Shown here: positions 23,574 to 32,178 of the stretch, piece by piece
How positions within the stretch are numbered: position 1 is the stretch's first letter
Layout: every line of letters starts with the position of its first letter
From: Holophaga sp.
GTDB lineage: Bacteria; Acidobacteriota; Holophagae; Holophagales; Holophagaceae
Direction of reading: 5' to 3'
Length of the DNA stretch: 38,613 nucleotides
Assembly: GCA_031292735.1 (NCBI GenBank)
Contig: JARLGP010000179.1
Span: 1 to 38,613, forward strand
Made by a program: the position numbers and the translations under genes
Notes under the pieces: generated by a model
What the model was told of the DNA's origin: nothing
Databases searched by the model: none
What the model saw: the letters and a program-made list of their open reading frames with translations, nothing else

Positions 23574-24077
23574 ATGACATTCAAGGACGGACTGATCGAG
23601 GGCGTGCAGGTCACCCTCTTCCGAAAGTTTGAGGACCACCGGGGCTGGCTGATGGAAGTGTTCCGCCATGACGAGCTGTCCGCGGAATTCCATCCGGCCA
23701 TGGCCTACCTGAGCCTCACCCTGCCGGGCATCATCCGGGGTCCCCACGAGCATGTGGACCAGGCCGACCTGTTCGTCTGGGCCGGGCCCGGGGATTTCAA
23801 GGTGACCCTCTGGGACAACCGTCCCGGCAGCCCCACCTTCCAGAACCGCATGGAAGTGGCCATGGGCGCCCTGCATCCGGGTTCGGTGCTGGTGCCCAAG
23901 GGGGTGGTCCACGGCTACCGCTGCACCAGCCAGGAGCCCGGTCTGGTCCTGAACTGCCCGAACCAGCTGTTCAAGGGCCCAGGCAAGGCGGCGCCGGTGG
24001 ACGAGATCCGCCACGAGGACGATCCCGGCAACCCCTTCGTACTGGATGAACGGGCCCGCAGGGGCGAAGCCCGATGA
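23574..24077 (+). CDS. rmlC: dTDP-4-dehydrorhamnose 3,5-epimerase-like protein
   Basis: 167-residue cupin of the RmlC family, acting on dTDP-4-keto-6-deoxyglucose. Visible motifs are DHRGWLMEVFR (residues 16-26), RGPHEH with the catalytic His (about 55-60), and VPKGVVHGYRC. The usual RG-L-H-x-Q is replaced by RG-P-H-E-H, and the protein is shorter than E. coli RmlC (183), so it is a divergent member. Its place between rmlA and rmlD argues for the standard role, but a different keto-sugar isomerase is possible. It starts three bases after rmlA and overlaps rmlD by ATGA. Confidence 0.8.
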   Translation: MTFKDGLIEGVQVTLFRKFEDHRGWLMEVFRHDELSAEFHPAMAYLSLTLPGIIRGPHEHVDQADLFVWAGPGDFKVTLWDNRPGSPTFQNRMEVAMGALHPGSVLVPKGVVHGYRCTSQEPGLVLNCPNQLFKGPGKAAPVDEIRHEDDPGNPFVLDERARRGEAR

Positions 24078-24910
24078 GGGTGCTGGTCACCGGGGCCTCG
24101 GGCCAGCTGGCCCGGGCGGTCCGCGCGTCCTGGACCGACCATGAGCTGGTGGTCCCGGCTGAATCCAGCCTGGACCTGGGCGACCCGGACGCCATCCAGG
24201 CCGTGGTGGCCCAGGTCCGGCCCCAGGTCGTGCTGAACCTGGGCGCGTTCACCCAGGTGGACCGCTGCGAAGCCAGCCCGGAGCAGGCCATGCTCATCAA
24301 CGGCACGGCGGTGGGGTGGCTGGCCGCGGCCTGCCGGGAACAGGGCGCGTTGCTGGTGCAGATCTCCACGGATTACGTGTTCGACGGCCTGGCCACCCGG
24401 CCCTACTGGGAAGATGACCCCACCGGGCCACTCTCGGTCTACGGCCGCACCAAGCTGGTGGGAGAGGAACAGGCCCAGCTGGCCCCCGAGCATCTCATCG
24501 TCCGCACCGCCTGGCTCTACGACGACCAGGGGCGGAACTTCTACCGCACCACGCTCAACGCCGCCGCCCAGGGCCGGGCCCTGAAGGTGGTGGACGACCA
24601 GCGCGGCACCCCCACCAGCTGCCGCGCCCTGGCTCGGCAGCTGCACCAGGCCGTGGCCGGAGGCTGGCGGGGGCTGGTGCACGGCACCTGCCATGGGGAA
24701 ACCACCTGGCACGGTTTCGCCGCCGAGATCTTCCGGCAGCGGGGCGTCCAGGCCAGCCTCACCCCCTGCGCCACCGCCGACTATCCCCTGCTGGCCCCGC
24801 GCCCGGCCTACTCCGTGCTGTGCGGCCAGCGCCGGGCCCTCCTGGGCAGCGACCTGATGCCTTCATGGGAAGAGGCCCTGGCGGAAGTGGTGGCGGCGGA
24901 CCGGCCATGA
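24074..24910 (+). CDS. rmlD: dTDP-4-dehydrorhamnose reductase
   Basis: 278-residue SDR that makes dTDP-L-rhamnose, the final step. LVTGASGQLARAV at 4-16 binds NAD(P)H, STDYVFDG at 98-105 and YGRTK (Tyr123, Lys127) give the catalytic set, and RTAWLYDDQGRNFY follows. Length is close to E. coli RmlD (299). The start overlaps the rmlC stop by four bases, and rmlB follows after 21 bases. Confidence 0.92.
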   Translation: MRVLVTGASGQLARAVRASWTDHELVVPAESSLDLGDPDAIQAVVAQVRPQVVLNLGAFTQVDRCEASPEQAMLINGTAVGWLAAACREQGALLVQISTDYVFDGLATRPYWEDDPTGPLSVYGRTKLVGEEQAQLAPEHLIVRTAWLYDDQGRNFYRTTLNAAAQGRALKVVDDQRGTPTSCRALARQLHQAVAGGWRGLVHGTCHGETTWHGFAAEIFRQRGVQASLTPCATADYPLLAPRPAYSVLCGQRRALLGSDLMPSWEEALAEVVAADRP

Positions 24911-24931
24911 AACTATAACTATGAGGCAACC

Positions 24932-25906
24932 ATGAGCGAAACCATCCTCGTCACCGGTGGAGCCGGATTCATCGGCTCCAATTTCGTGCACCGGTGGCGC
25001 CAGGGGCATCCCGCCGATCCAATCATCGTGCTGGACAAGCTCACCTACGCCGCCGATCCCAGCCAACTGGAAGGCCTGGAGGCGGTGGACCTGGTGCGGG
25101 GCGACATCCAGAACCGCGAACTGGTGGCCCACCTGCTGGAGCGCCGCCAGGTGCGCAAGCTGATCCATTTCGCCGCGGAAAGCCATGTGGACAACAGCAT
25201 CACCGGGCCCGCCGCGTTCGTGCAGACCAACCTGGTGGGCACCTTCAGCCTCCTGGAGGCGGCGCGGCAGGTGTGGGCCAAGGACGCCGGATGCCGGTTC
25301 CTGCACGTCTCCACCGACGAGGTCTACGGCGCCCTGGGAGCCGCCGGAAAGTTCAGCGAGACCATGGCCTACGCGCCCAACAGCCCGTACAGCGCCACCA
25401 AGGCCGGCAGCGACCACCTGGTGCGGTCCTATTTCCATACCTTCGACCTGCCGGTGGTCACCACCAACTGCTCCAACAACTATGGCCCGCGCCAGCACCG
25501 GGAGAAGCTGATCCCCCTGGCCATCACCCGCATGACCCGGAACGAGCCCATCCCGGTCTACGGGGACGGGCAGCAGGTGCGCGACTGGCTGTTCGTGGAA
25601 GACCACTGCGCCGCCATCGAGACCGCCGTCACCCGGGGAACCCCTGGACAGACCTACTGCATCGGCGGTGACAACGAATGGAAGAACCTGGACCTGCTCA
25701 ACCTCTTGTGCGACCTGGTGGATCAGGCCCTGGGCCGGCCCCAGGGCACCAGCCGCGGCCTGCAGACCTTCGTGCAGGACCGGGCGGGGCATGACCGGCG
25801 TTATGCCATTGATGCCAGCAAGATCAGGCGAGAATTGGGGTGGACGCCCCGGGAGGACTTCCGGAGCGGGCTGGAAAAGACGGTCAGGTGGTACCTGGGG
25901 AATTGA
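24932..25906 (+). CDS. rmlB: dTDP-glucose 4,6-dehydratase
   Basis: 324-residue extended SDR that makes dTDP-4-keto-6-deoxyglucose. VTGGAGFIGSNF at 7-18, AAESHVDNSI at 81-90, STDEVYG at 127-133 with the catalytic Thr-Asp-Glu triplet, and YSATK (Tyr153, Lys157) are all present. NNYGPRQHREKLIPL follows. Slightly shorter than E. coli RmlB (361). It closes the rmlA-C-D-B set. Its product could also feed the aminotransferase at 33408 to give a dTDP-4-amino sugar. Confidence 0.94.
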   Translation: MSETILVTGGAGFIGSNFVHRWRQGHPADPIIVLDKLTYAADPSQLEGLEAVDLVRGDIQNRELVAHLLERRQVRKLIHFAAESHVDNSITGPAAFVQTNLVGTFSLLEAARQVWAKDAGCRFLHVSTDEVYGALGAAGKFSETMAYAPNSPYSATKAGSDHLVRSYFHTFDLPVVTTNCSNNYGPRQHREKLIPLAITRMTRNEPIPVYGDGQQVRDWLFVEDHCAAIETAVTRGTPGQTYCIGGDNEWKNLDLLNLLCDLVDQALGRPQGTSRGLQTFVQDRAGHDRRYAIDASKIRRELGWTPREDFRSGLEKTVRWYLGN

Positions 25907-26176
25907 TTCATCCTGGATGGTCCTGAGCCCATCTTCCGGACCATGGAACGAAGTCGGTCAATCTGCCATCCGGCCAATGGAAGCGCCGGCCAGGAATGGG
26001 CAAGGCTCCATCCGTACCCCGCTTGGTTGGGCCCTCCTTCCGGCCGGCCACCTTCGACTGACCCACCAGGTGCTCAACCTCCACCGGGAACGTGTTCCCA
26101 ATTCCACGAACCGGCCCGTGCTTGCTTTGGTCGAGGCCATTTCACACTTCCTGGGGCTGGAGAGACTGGATTGTCG

Positions 26177-27385
26177 TCAAATTTGGGAGCTGGGGAGCAA
26201 GTCAAATTCCTTTAGCGATAACTTCTTGATTTGGTCAATATACTCATTATATGAATACAATTTATCGTATTCTGCTTTTAATTGTTTATTCAAGGCTTCA
26301 TAAGCATCAGCATCTTGTGATAGGATAGCCATCCGCTCGCAGATGCATTCCAGCAATTGATCTTCATTTTCAAATATGTTATAAAAATTTTTAAAATTTG
26401 GAGACGGGAAAAAGTCGTCATTATAGACTGCGAAGCCTATCCCTCCCTGGTAGATAGGTTGTGCGAGGTAGCCATCAAATCCTTCTCCAAACGTTATGGA
26501 AAACATGCAACTAGTTGCAAATTCCATATATGTGTCAAATGAGATATCATGAATCTCAACTAACTCGAATGTGGGGAAGGCTGCTGCAATTTTTCCAAGG
26601 CATTTGCTTTTAAAGGGAGCAGGGTCTGGTGAATAAATAATAAGTTTTTCTTTTTCGTGAAAACGAGATGGAATATAACCGCTTAGGTCTGTATATGCTG
26701 GTAACAGTATGGTTGGGAGAGAGTATTTATTGGCAGTCGTCAGATTATAATAGGCATGGTGGGCTACTGATTGACTCATGCTGGTAGCAAGTTTGCGAAG
26801 ACCTTTAAAGGATTCCGGATCTGGCATGAGTTTGATATTTTGATTCAAAATATTTATATGAATTTTTTCTCGGTGAACCAAATAATTGAGTTCATCGAAT
26901 GACAAACAATCAAGGAATGAATCAACAGCTGTGTACTCCGGGCAATGGATGTAAATTTCCTTGGCGGATTTACACCTTAGAATCTGTTTAAACCGAAATA
27001 TATTTTCAGCGTTTCGAAAGTGGGTATTTCGGAAGTAGGTTAAACGCTCCTTGGTGGGGCGGGTCATGGTCAGCACTTCATGGCCGTGCAGTCTTTTAAG
27101 CTTATGCATTTGGTTGGCAATGGAAATAATTGAATAGATTCCCCCACTCATCGCATTATGCTCAGGCACCAGAAAAATCATGATTTTTTCTGCTCTGCTT
27201 GCTTCAAGGGGGAAATTGGCGTCCTGGATGAGGACGTTTGGGCCAAGTTCTGATTCACGTTCACTCACTTTAAAATACTGCGGGAAACGAGCAAGGATGC
27301 AGTTTCGGATTCGGCGGCGACGTTGTTTGGTCATTCCCCTCATGGCAGCAAGGTTTGCGAAAAACTTAATTAATGATTTAATCAT
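26177..27385 (-). CDS. Putative glycosyltransferase, AT-rich
   Basis: 402-residue protein of no certain family. An N-terminal basic segment is followed by a strand-helix pattern IMIFLVPEHNAMSGGIYSIISIANQM, like the acceptor domain of GT-B enzymes. A C-terminal stretch FGEGFDGYLAQPIYQGGIGFAVYND resembles the donor-binding E-x-G loop. A lysine-rich helix closes it. The ATG at 27385 has AAGGA seven bases before. Base composition is much richer in A and T than its neighbours, so lateral acquisition is likely. It stands alone on the minus strand between rmlB and the DAHP synthase. The enzyme class is inferred, not proven. Confidence 0.55.
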   Translation of the reverse strand: MIKSLIKFFANLAAMRGMTKQRRRRIRNCILARFPQYFKVSERESELGPNVLIQDANFPLEASRAEKIMIFLVPEHNAMSGGIYSIISIANQMHKLKRLHGHEVLTMTRPTKERLTYFRNTHFRNAENIFRFKQILRCKSAKEIYIHCPEYTAVDSFLDCLSFDELNYLVHREKIHINILNQNIKLMPDPESFKGLRKLATSMSQSVAHHAYYNLTTANKYSLPTILLPAYTDLSGYIPSRFHEKEKLIIYSPDPAPFKSKCLGKIAAAFPTFELVEIHDISFDTYMEFATSCMFSITFGEGFDGYLAQPIYQGGIGFAVYNDDFFPSPNFKNFYNIFENEDQLLECICERMAILSQDADAYEALNKQLKAEYDKLYSYNEYIDQIKKLSLKEFDLLPSSQI

Positions 27386-27418
27386 AGTCAATTCCTTGTT
27401 GGAATTTTGGGCGCCTTA

Positions 27419-27446
27419 CCTATAATATCCTATAGACTACCCTATA
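27419..27446. repeat. Three phased CCTATA repeats
   Basis: CCTATA occurs at 27419-27424, 27429-27434 and 27441-27446, i.e. spaced by 10 and 12 bases, and the last two continue as CCTATAGAC. They lie in the 215-base gap between the minus-strand gene and DAHP synthase. Spacing near one helical turn suggests a protein-binding array, but a chance AT-rich run is possible. Confidence 0.35.
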
Positions 27447-27600
27447 GACACTTTGAAAACAACGAGTCCCTTGCTTTTTTAGGGAGCGGACCCCAACATT
27501 TCAAGCTGTCTCGGATGTTGGAAGCAGGTGGGGTCCATGTGATGTTCTCGGGATTCCCCTCCTCCCCCCCCTCCGCCCTCCGTAATGGTAGGATTTGCTA

Positions 27601-28938
27601 ATGGAACACACCTGGAAACCTGATTCTTGGAAAACCAAGCCTCTTGCTCAGGCTGTGGTCTATCCTGATCCTGTGGCCTTGGAAGAGGTTCTGAGCGATC
27701 TCTCCCGTCTCCCTCCGCTGGTTACCTCATGGGAAATTGAGCGGTTGAAGGCCGAACTTGCCCAAGCCGGGCGTGGAGAACGATTTCTGCTTCAAGGCGG
27801 GGACTGTGTCGAGCGCATGGAAGACTGCTACGCTCCCAGCATTGTTTCCCGCCTGAAGATCCTCCTCAAAATGAGTGCCATGATCATTTTCGGCACCAAT
27901 AAACCGGTCACCACGGTAGGCCGTTTTGCGGGTCAATATGCCAAGCCCAGGAGCTCTGACACGGAAACCAAGGATGGGGTGACCCTCCCAACCTTCCGGG
28001 GGCCGTTATTCAACCATCCAGAATTCGAAGAGTCGGCAAGGATGCTTGATCCGCATCTGATGCTTGAGGTCTACCGCCAATCCGGCATGACCATGAACTT
28101 TATTAGATCTTTAGTGAGTAGTGGATTCGCGAATCTGCACCATACAGATATTTGGGATACGGATGAGTTCGAGCGTTTTAATCTTTCAAAAGAATGCCTG
28201 GAGATTGCCCATGCCGTAGCAAAATCTGTAAGGTTTGTGGAAGCTATGCTGGCGAGGCCGATGACCGAACTGGACCATATAGCCTTCTTTTCGAGTCACG
28301 AGGGTTTAAACCTCGATTACGAGATGGCTCATACGAGCCGCGTACCCCGGCGTGCAGGCTGGTATGACCTTACAACCCATATGCCGTGGATCGGTGAACG
28401 AACCCGGAATTTGGATGGGGCGCATATCGAATTTTTCCGTGGAATCTCCAACCCCATCGGCGTGAAGATCGGTCCTTCAGTGACGGTTAAGGAGGTGTTG
28501 GGGCTCTGCGACGTGCTCAATCCTGGAAATGAGCCCGGTCGATTGACACTGATCCATCGGATGGGGGAGCAGAAGATCGGCGATGTCCTTCCGGCCCTTC
28601 TGGAGTCGGTCAAGAAGGCGGGGCGAGCAGTTGTCTGGTGCTGTGATCCCATGCATGGGAATACGTTCACGACAGCTGACGGATTTAAGACCCGAAGTTT
28701 CGATTCCATCGTGTCCGAAGTCGAGCAGGCTTTTGAACTCCACCAGAAGTCAGGCACTTTTCTTGGCGGAGTGCATCTTGAGCTTACGAGCGACCATGTA
28801 ACGGAGTGCATCGGCGGTTCCCTTGGGCTCAGCGAAAGTGATCTGAGCACTGCCTATACATCATGGGTGGATCCTCGGCTCAACTACGAGCAATCGCTAG
28901 AGCTTTCACTTCGAATTGCCCAAAAAGCCAACAAATAA
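27601..28938 (+). CDS. 3-deoxy-7-phosphoheptulonate synthase, class II
   Basis: Class II (AroA-II) DAHP synthase, which joins phosphoenolpyruvate and erythrose 4-phosphate, the first step of the shikimate route. The 445-residue protein shows FLLQGGDCVE (metal-ligand Cys69), GRFAGQYAKPRSS, RNLDGAHIEFFRGISNPIGVKIGPS, RMGEQKI and WCCDPMHGNT. These are the PEP, phosphate and metal sites. The ATG at 27601 is preferred (TAGGA upstream), with an in-frame TTG at 27595. No other shikimate gene is near, so it is either a displaced housekeeping gene or supplies a special aromatic or sugar-derived product. Base composition is lower than the core genes. Confidence 0.92.
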   Translation: MEHTWKPDSWKTKPLAQAVVYPDPVALEEVLSDLSRLPPLVTSWEIERLKAELAQAGRGERFLLQGGDCVERMEDCYAPSIVSRLKILLKMSAMIIFGTNKPVTTVGRFAGQYAKPRSSDTETKDGVTLPTFRGPLFNHPEFEESARMLDPHLMLEVYRQSGMTMNFIRSLVSSGFANLHHTDIWDTDEFERFNLSKECLEIAHAVAKSVRFVEAMLARPMTELDHIAFFSSHEGLNLDYEMAHTSRVPRRAGWYDLTTHMPWIGERTRNLDGAHIEFFRGISNPIGVKIGPSVTVKEVLGLCDVLNPGNEPGRLTLIHRMGEQKIGDVLPALLESVKKAGRAVVWCCDPMHGNTFTTADGFKTRSFDSIVSEVEQAFELHQKSGTFLGGVHLELTSDHVTECIGGSLGLSESDLSTAYTSWVDPRLNYEQSLELSLRIAQKANK

Positions 28939-29010
28939 GGCTCTTCACTGATCGATTGGAGTTGGGTGAATGCTGATCGGCGCGTGAATGGAAACATCGC
29001 GAGTTCCCAA

Positions 29011-29027
29011 ACCTACATTCCGCACAT
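29011..29027 (+). repeat. Left terminal inverted repeat of the insertion sequence
   Basis: ACCTACATTCCGCACAT, the exact reverse complement of the right end at 30559-30575. Confidence 0.65.
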
Positions 29028-29073
29028 GTACCGGCTAATGTCTACGTAATTTTATTGTTGAAATTTAAAGAAC

Positions 29074-29406
29074 TTACTCTTTTTTCGCTTTTCGAAGAAC
29101 CAGGTCAACCGTTTTTTGCTCCCAGACCGACAGGAGGCGGAGGATCTCTCGGTGGTTGGCAACCGCCTTCTCCAGGACGGCATACTGCTCCGGCGTGACG
29201 GTCTTATGGACCAGGTGGCTGTCCTGGTAGTGGTGCCACTCGTAGTAGGGGCCGTGGTAGGCAGCCGGGTTCCCGGCGCAGCGGCACTTCGGGTTGCCAC
29301 AGGGCTTGGTCCGCGAGGACACCATTCCTGAGACGACGAATTCCATCGCCGCGATGGACTCCCGTAGTTCCTGGGTCCTGGCCTCGATGGATGGAGGTTT
29401 TTTCAC
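29074..29406 (-). CDS. Small cysteine-rich DUF6788-like protein of the insertion sequence
   Basis: 110 residues from the GTG at 29406 (GGGGGAG eight bases before). It contains PCGNPKCRCAGNP, a Cys-x4-Cys-x-Cys pattern, followed by YHGPYYEWHHYQDSH and two charged helices. This resembles small proteins annotated DUF6788 that accompany transposases. The start codon lies in the junction with transposase sequence, so the natural start may be lost. Function is unknown; DNA or RNA binding through the Cys cluster is a guess. Confidence 0.5.
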   Translation of the reverse strand: MKKPPSIEARTQELRESIAAMEFVVSGMVSSRTKPCGNPKCRCAGNPAAYHGPYYEWHHYQDSHLVHKTVTPEQYAVLEKAVANHREILRLLSVWEQKTVDLVLRKAKKE

Positions 29407-30522
29407 CAGAACGACTCCCCCACCCACCAGGAGACCTGGGACGCCTTGTGCAAGGTCGCGGGCAGGACGGACTTCCTATACGTGGCCGACTCCAAGCTGT
29501 GCAACCGGGACGCCATGGACCACATCCACTACCACAAGGGGCGCTTCGTCTGCGTGATGCCCCGGAACCGATTGGAGGACGCGGAGTTTCGGAAGCAGAT
29601 CCAGGACCAGGAGCCAGCATGGGCAGTGGTCTGGGACCGGCCTCATCCGCGTCGGAAGGACGGACCCCGGGACCGGTGGAGGGTGGTCCGGGCCAGCCTG
29701 CCATCCAGAGAAGGATGGCCGGTGGTGTGGGTCCACAGTTCCCTCGTGGCCCTGGGCCAGGAACAGACCCGGCGGGAGAACCTGATCAAGGCTGAGGAGG
29801 ATCTGAAGGCGCTCGATACCAGCCTGGCCGGTTCCCGGCCACGGCACCGTCTACGCAAGGAGGTCGAAGATGACGTGGCGGCGATCCTGGCCCAACACAA
29901 GGTGGTGCGCTACCTCAAGGTGACCGTGGGCACGGTAGAGAGCTTCACCTTCAAGCAGGCCAAGCGCGGGCGCCCGGGGCCGAACACGGCCTTTGTCCGG
30001 AAAGCGAAGAGGTCCTGGCACCTCGTTTGGGAGCTCGACCAGGCGGCGGTGGACTACGACCGCAAGAGCGATGGGATGTACCCCCTTCTCACCAATGACC
30101 GCACTCTCACGGACGCCCAGGTGCTGGAAGCCCACAAGGGCCAGCCCTCGATCGAGAAGCGGTTCGAGCAGACCAAGAGCGTCCTGGAGATCGCGCCGGT
30201 GCTGCTCAAGAACGCGGGCCGCATCGAGGCCTTCTTCCTCCTATACTTCCTGGCCCTTCTGGTCCAGGGCCTGATCGAACGGGAACTCCGGTTGGCCATG
30301 AGGCGCGAGGCCATCGAGAACCTGCCGCTCTATCCCGAGGAACGCCTCACGGCCCATCCCACGGCCGACCAAGTGTTTCGGCTGTTCAGCCTGACCCAGC
30401 GCCAAACGCTGACCTATGAGGGAACCCCGGTGAAGGTGTTCGTCGAGGACCTGACTCCCCTCCAGGGACAGGTTCTCGGTCTGCTCGGGGTTCCAGCTAT
30501 GGCCTACCTCAAGATCGACTGA
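29404..30522 (+). pseudogene. IS1634-family DDE transposase, N-terminus missing
   Basis: About 370 C-terminal residues of a DDE transposase. Homology begins near QNDSPTHQETWDAL, followed by FLYVADSKLCN with the middle catalytic Asp. Far downstream are IEKRFEQTKSVLEI with the catalytic Glu and FFLLYFLALLVQGLIERELR. These are IS1634-like (COG5421) features. The first roughly 150-200 residues, including the first Asp, are absent; an in-frame TAG at 29365 closes the frame upstream. The usable starts are TTG (29446) only. It cannot be a full transposase. Confidence 0.72.
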
Positions 30523-30558
30523 GGGGCGCCCCGAAATTCACGAGATATTGTTCGGCCG

Positions 30559-30575
30559 ATGTGCGGAATGTAGGT
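30559..30575 (-). repeat. Right terminal inverted repeat of the insertion sequence
   Basis: ATGTGCGGAATGTAGGT, exact inverted copy of the left end at 29011-29027. Confidence 0.65.
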
Positions 30576-30923
30576 CCATCGGGAAGTTCACAACCCATAC
30601 CCAGGTGTTCCAGATGGGCTGCCTGGCATACAACGTGCAGGGATGAATCCTGGTGCCGGCCAGGGCGCTCTATGGATCGAACCAGGTAAGTTGGATCTAT
30701 GGGAGTCCCATCCAGGGAAGGCGCCATCCTGTCTGTCCCTTCATCCAGAACCGATTCTGCCGCCATTGCAGGTGGCCTGACTCTAGCAGTCTGTCATGGT
30801 GTGAGGGCTGCGGCCATCGGCCCGGGCAGAACCCCCCATTTCAGCCCTGGAAGTCTCCCTCACACGGCCAACGTCCAAGTGCCCTAGTAACTTCTCCCGG
30901 AAAGCCGGTGAGAGTTCCTCAAG
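30576..30923. other. 348-base gap without a gene
   Basis: GC-rich sequence after the insertion-sequence end. Short open frames on both strands lack ribosome sites and recognised motifs. It is probably decayed mobile-element DNA, as the next segment is a transposase fragment. Confidence 0.35.
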
Positions 30924-31004
30924 ATTGAGGCCAAGTCGGCCCGTGGAGAGGCCCCCATCGAGAGTTTCAACGGCAAGCCCAGAATCGAGGGCGCCAATTC
31001 CTAG
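30924..31004 (+). pseudogene. Possible fragment of an IS3-type transposase
   Basis: The plus-strand frame reads APIESFNGKPR, followed by a TAG at 31002. This matches the motif near the last catalytic Glu of IS3-family transposases (typically E-N-A-x-I-E-S-F-N-G-x-L-R). Only about 25 residues remain and there is no start. It is a short match, so the assignment is weak. Confidence 0.3.
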
Positions 31005-31084
31005 CACCAGGTGATTCAGATGTGGTACATTGTTGATTGACCGCAACCTGTATCGTATTCCCCCTAAAAAAACTTGAGGTAAAT

Positions 31085-32143
31085 ATGGTGTTTCGTTTTT
31101 TGCTCTCGGGACCAGGCCTTATGGGGAAAAAACATGGCCAGGTTATTTTGGACAGACCAGACTGCGAGCTGGCATGCGTCGTCGGGCCACCCAGCGAACG
31201 CAACAGGTCGTTCGCTCAGGCGAACAAGGTTGAGCTTTATCCAGATATGGAAACCGCGCTTTCGCATGAAAAGGTTGACGCGGCCATTATCAGTTCCCCG
31301 AACCCCTTTCACTTCAGCCAGGCCATGAGCTGCATCAAAAGAGGGATTCCGGCCCTGGTGGAGAAACCCGTGACCGATAACCTTGCCGACGCGAGGGAAC
31401 TGGCCGAGCAAAGCGAACGTTTCCAGGTTCCCATCCTGGTGGGTCACCATCGCACCCACAGCCCTTTGCTCAGCGCGGCGGATTCATTTCTGAAGTCACC
31501 CCGGTTCGGCCGATGGGTTACGATCCATGGTGCTGCCTTGTTCTATAAGCCTGCAACATATTTTGCAGAGGGAATCTGGCGGACAAAAAAAGGCGGCGGC
31601 CCTATTCTGATTAACTTGATCCATGAAATCGGACTGTTTAGATATTTTTGTGGAGAGTTCAAGAGCATATTCGCGCTGATTTCAAAAAATATCCGCAACT
31701 TTGAAGTCGAAGATACGGTATCTCTTGCTTTCGAGTTCCAGAACGGAGCGCTAGGAAGCTTTATCCTCTCGGATACGGCTGCCAGCAGTAAAAGCTGGGA
31801 AATGACGAGTGGGGAGAATCCCTCGTATCCACACTTCCCAAAGGAATACTGCTACCACTTCAGTGGCACGAACGGGTCCCTCGACTTCCCGAATCTCCAG
31901 GCCCGGCACTATGGACAGGGGGTTGAGCCGTCATGGGGGAGTCCGTTCACGGAGGAGCATGGGGTTTTCACGCCTGGTGACCCCATTGCCTTGCAACTGG
32001 ACCATTTCACAGAGGTTCTGAAAGGAAATTCCCACCCCAAAGTCTCGGCTCGTGACGGATACCTTAATATGCGTGTCATCGAAGCCATTTCCCGATCAAT
32101 AGAAACACGATCCATCGTGGATCTTGACGAAATGGTGGATTAG
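31085..32143 (+). CDS. Gfo/Idh/MocA-family oxidoreductase
   Basis: 352-residue NAD(P)-dependent sugar oxidoreductase. GPGLMGKKHG at 9-18 is the Rossmann loop, EKP at 93-95 carries the active-site Lys, and INLIHEIGLFRYF holds the catalytic His. The ATG at 31085 has TTGAGGT before it. Family members oxidise or reduce a ring position of a nucleotide sugar, or make keto sugars such as 3-keto-GlcNAcA. It begins a block of lower-GC genes (ATP-grasp, aminotransferase, methyltransferase) all on the plus strand, which suggests one modified-sugar pathway. The substrate cannot be read from sequence. Confidence 0.84.
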   Translation: MVFRFLLSGPGLMGKKHGQVILDRPDCELACVVGPPSERNRSFAQANKVELYPDMETALSHEKVDAAIISSPNPFHFSQAMSCIKRGIPALVEKPVTDNLADARELAEQSERFQVPILVGHHRTHSPLLSAADSFLKSPRFGRWVTIHGAALFYKPATYFAEGIWRTKKGGGPILINLIHEIGLFRYFCGEFKSIFALISKNIRNFEVEDTVSLAFEFQNGALGSFILSDTAASSKSWEMTSGENPSYPHFPKEYCYHFSGTNGSLDFPNLQARHYGQGVEPSWGSPFTEEHGVFTPGDPIALQLDHFTEVLKGNSHPKVSARDGYLNMRVIEAISRSIETRSIVDLDEMVD

Positions 32144-32178
32144 GTGGCCGTATCGCAGGTTAATGAAGGGAAACGAGG

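Larger units (their letters stand above)
29011..30575. mobile_element. Rearranged insertion sequence with 17-bp terminal inverted repeats
   Basis: ACCTACATTCCGCACAT at 29011-29027 is repeated exactly, inverted, at 30559-30575. Outside, a partial TTCCC/GGGAA may extend the repeats with different spacing. Between them lie a minus-strand small zinc-finger-like gene and a 5'-truncated IS1634-type transposase on the plus strand, meeting head to head near 29400. The ends look matched but the inside is not a normal transposase, so it is probably immobile by itself. No flanking target duplication was seen. Confidence 0.6.

Noticed and set aside
25943..26215. 90-codon frame after rmlB
   Set aside because: It has no ribosome site, runs into the end of the convergent AT-rich gene, and shows no family signature.
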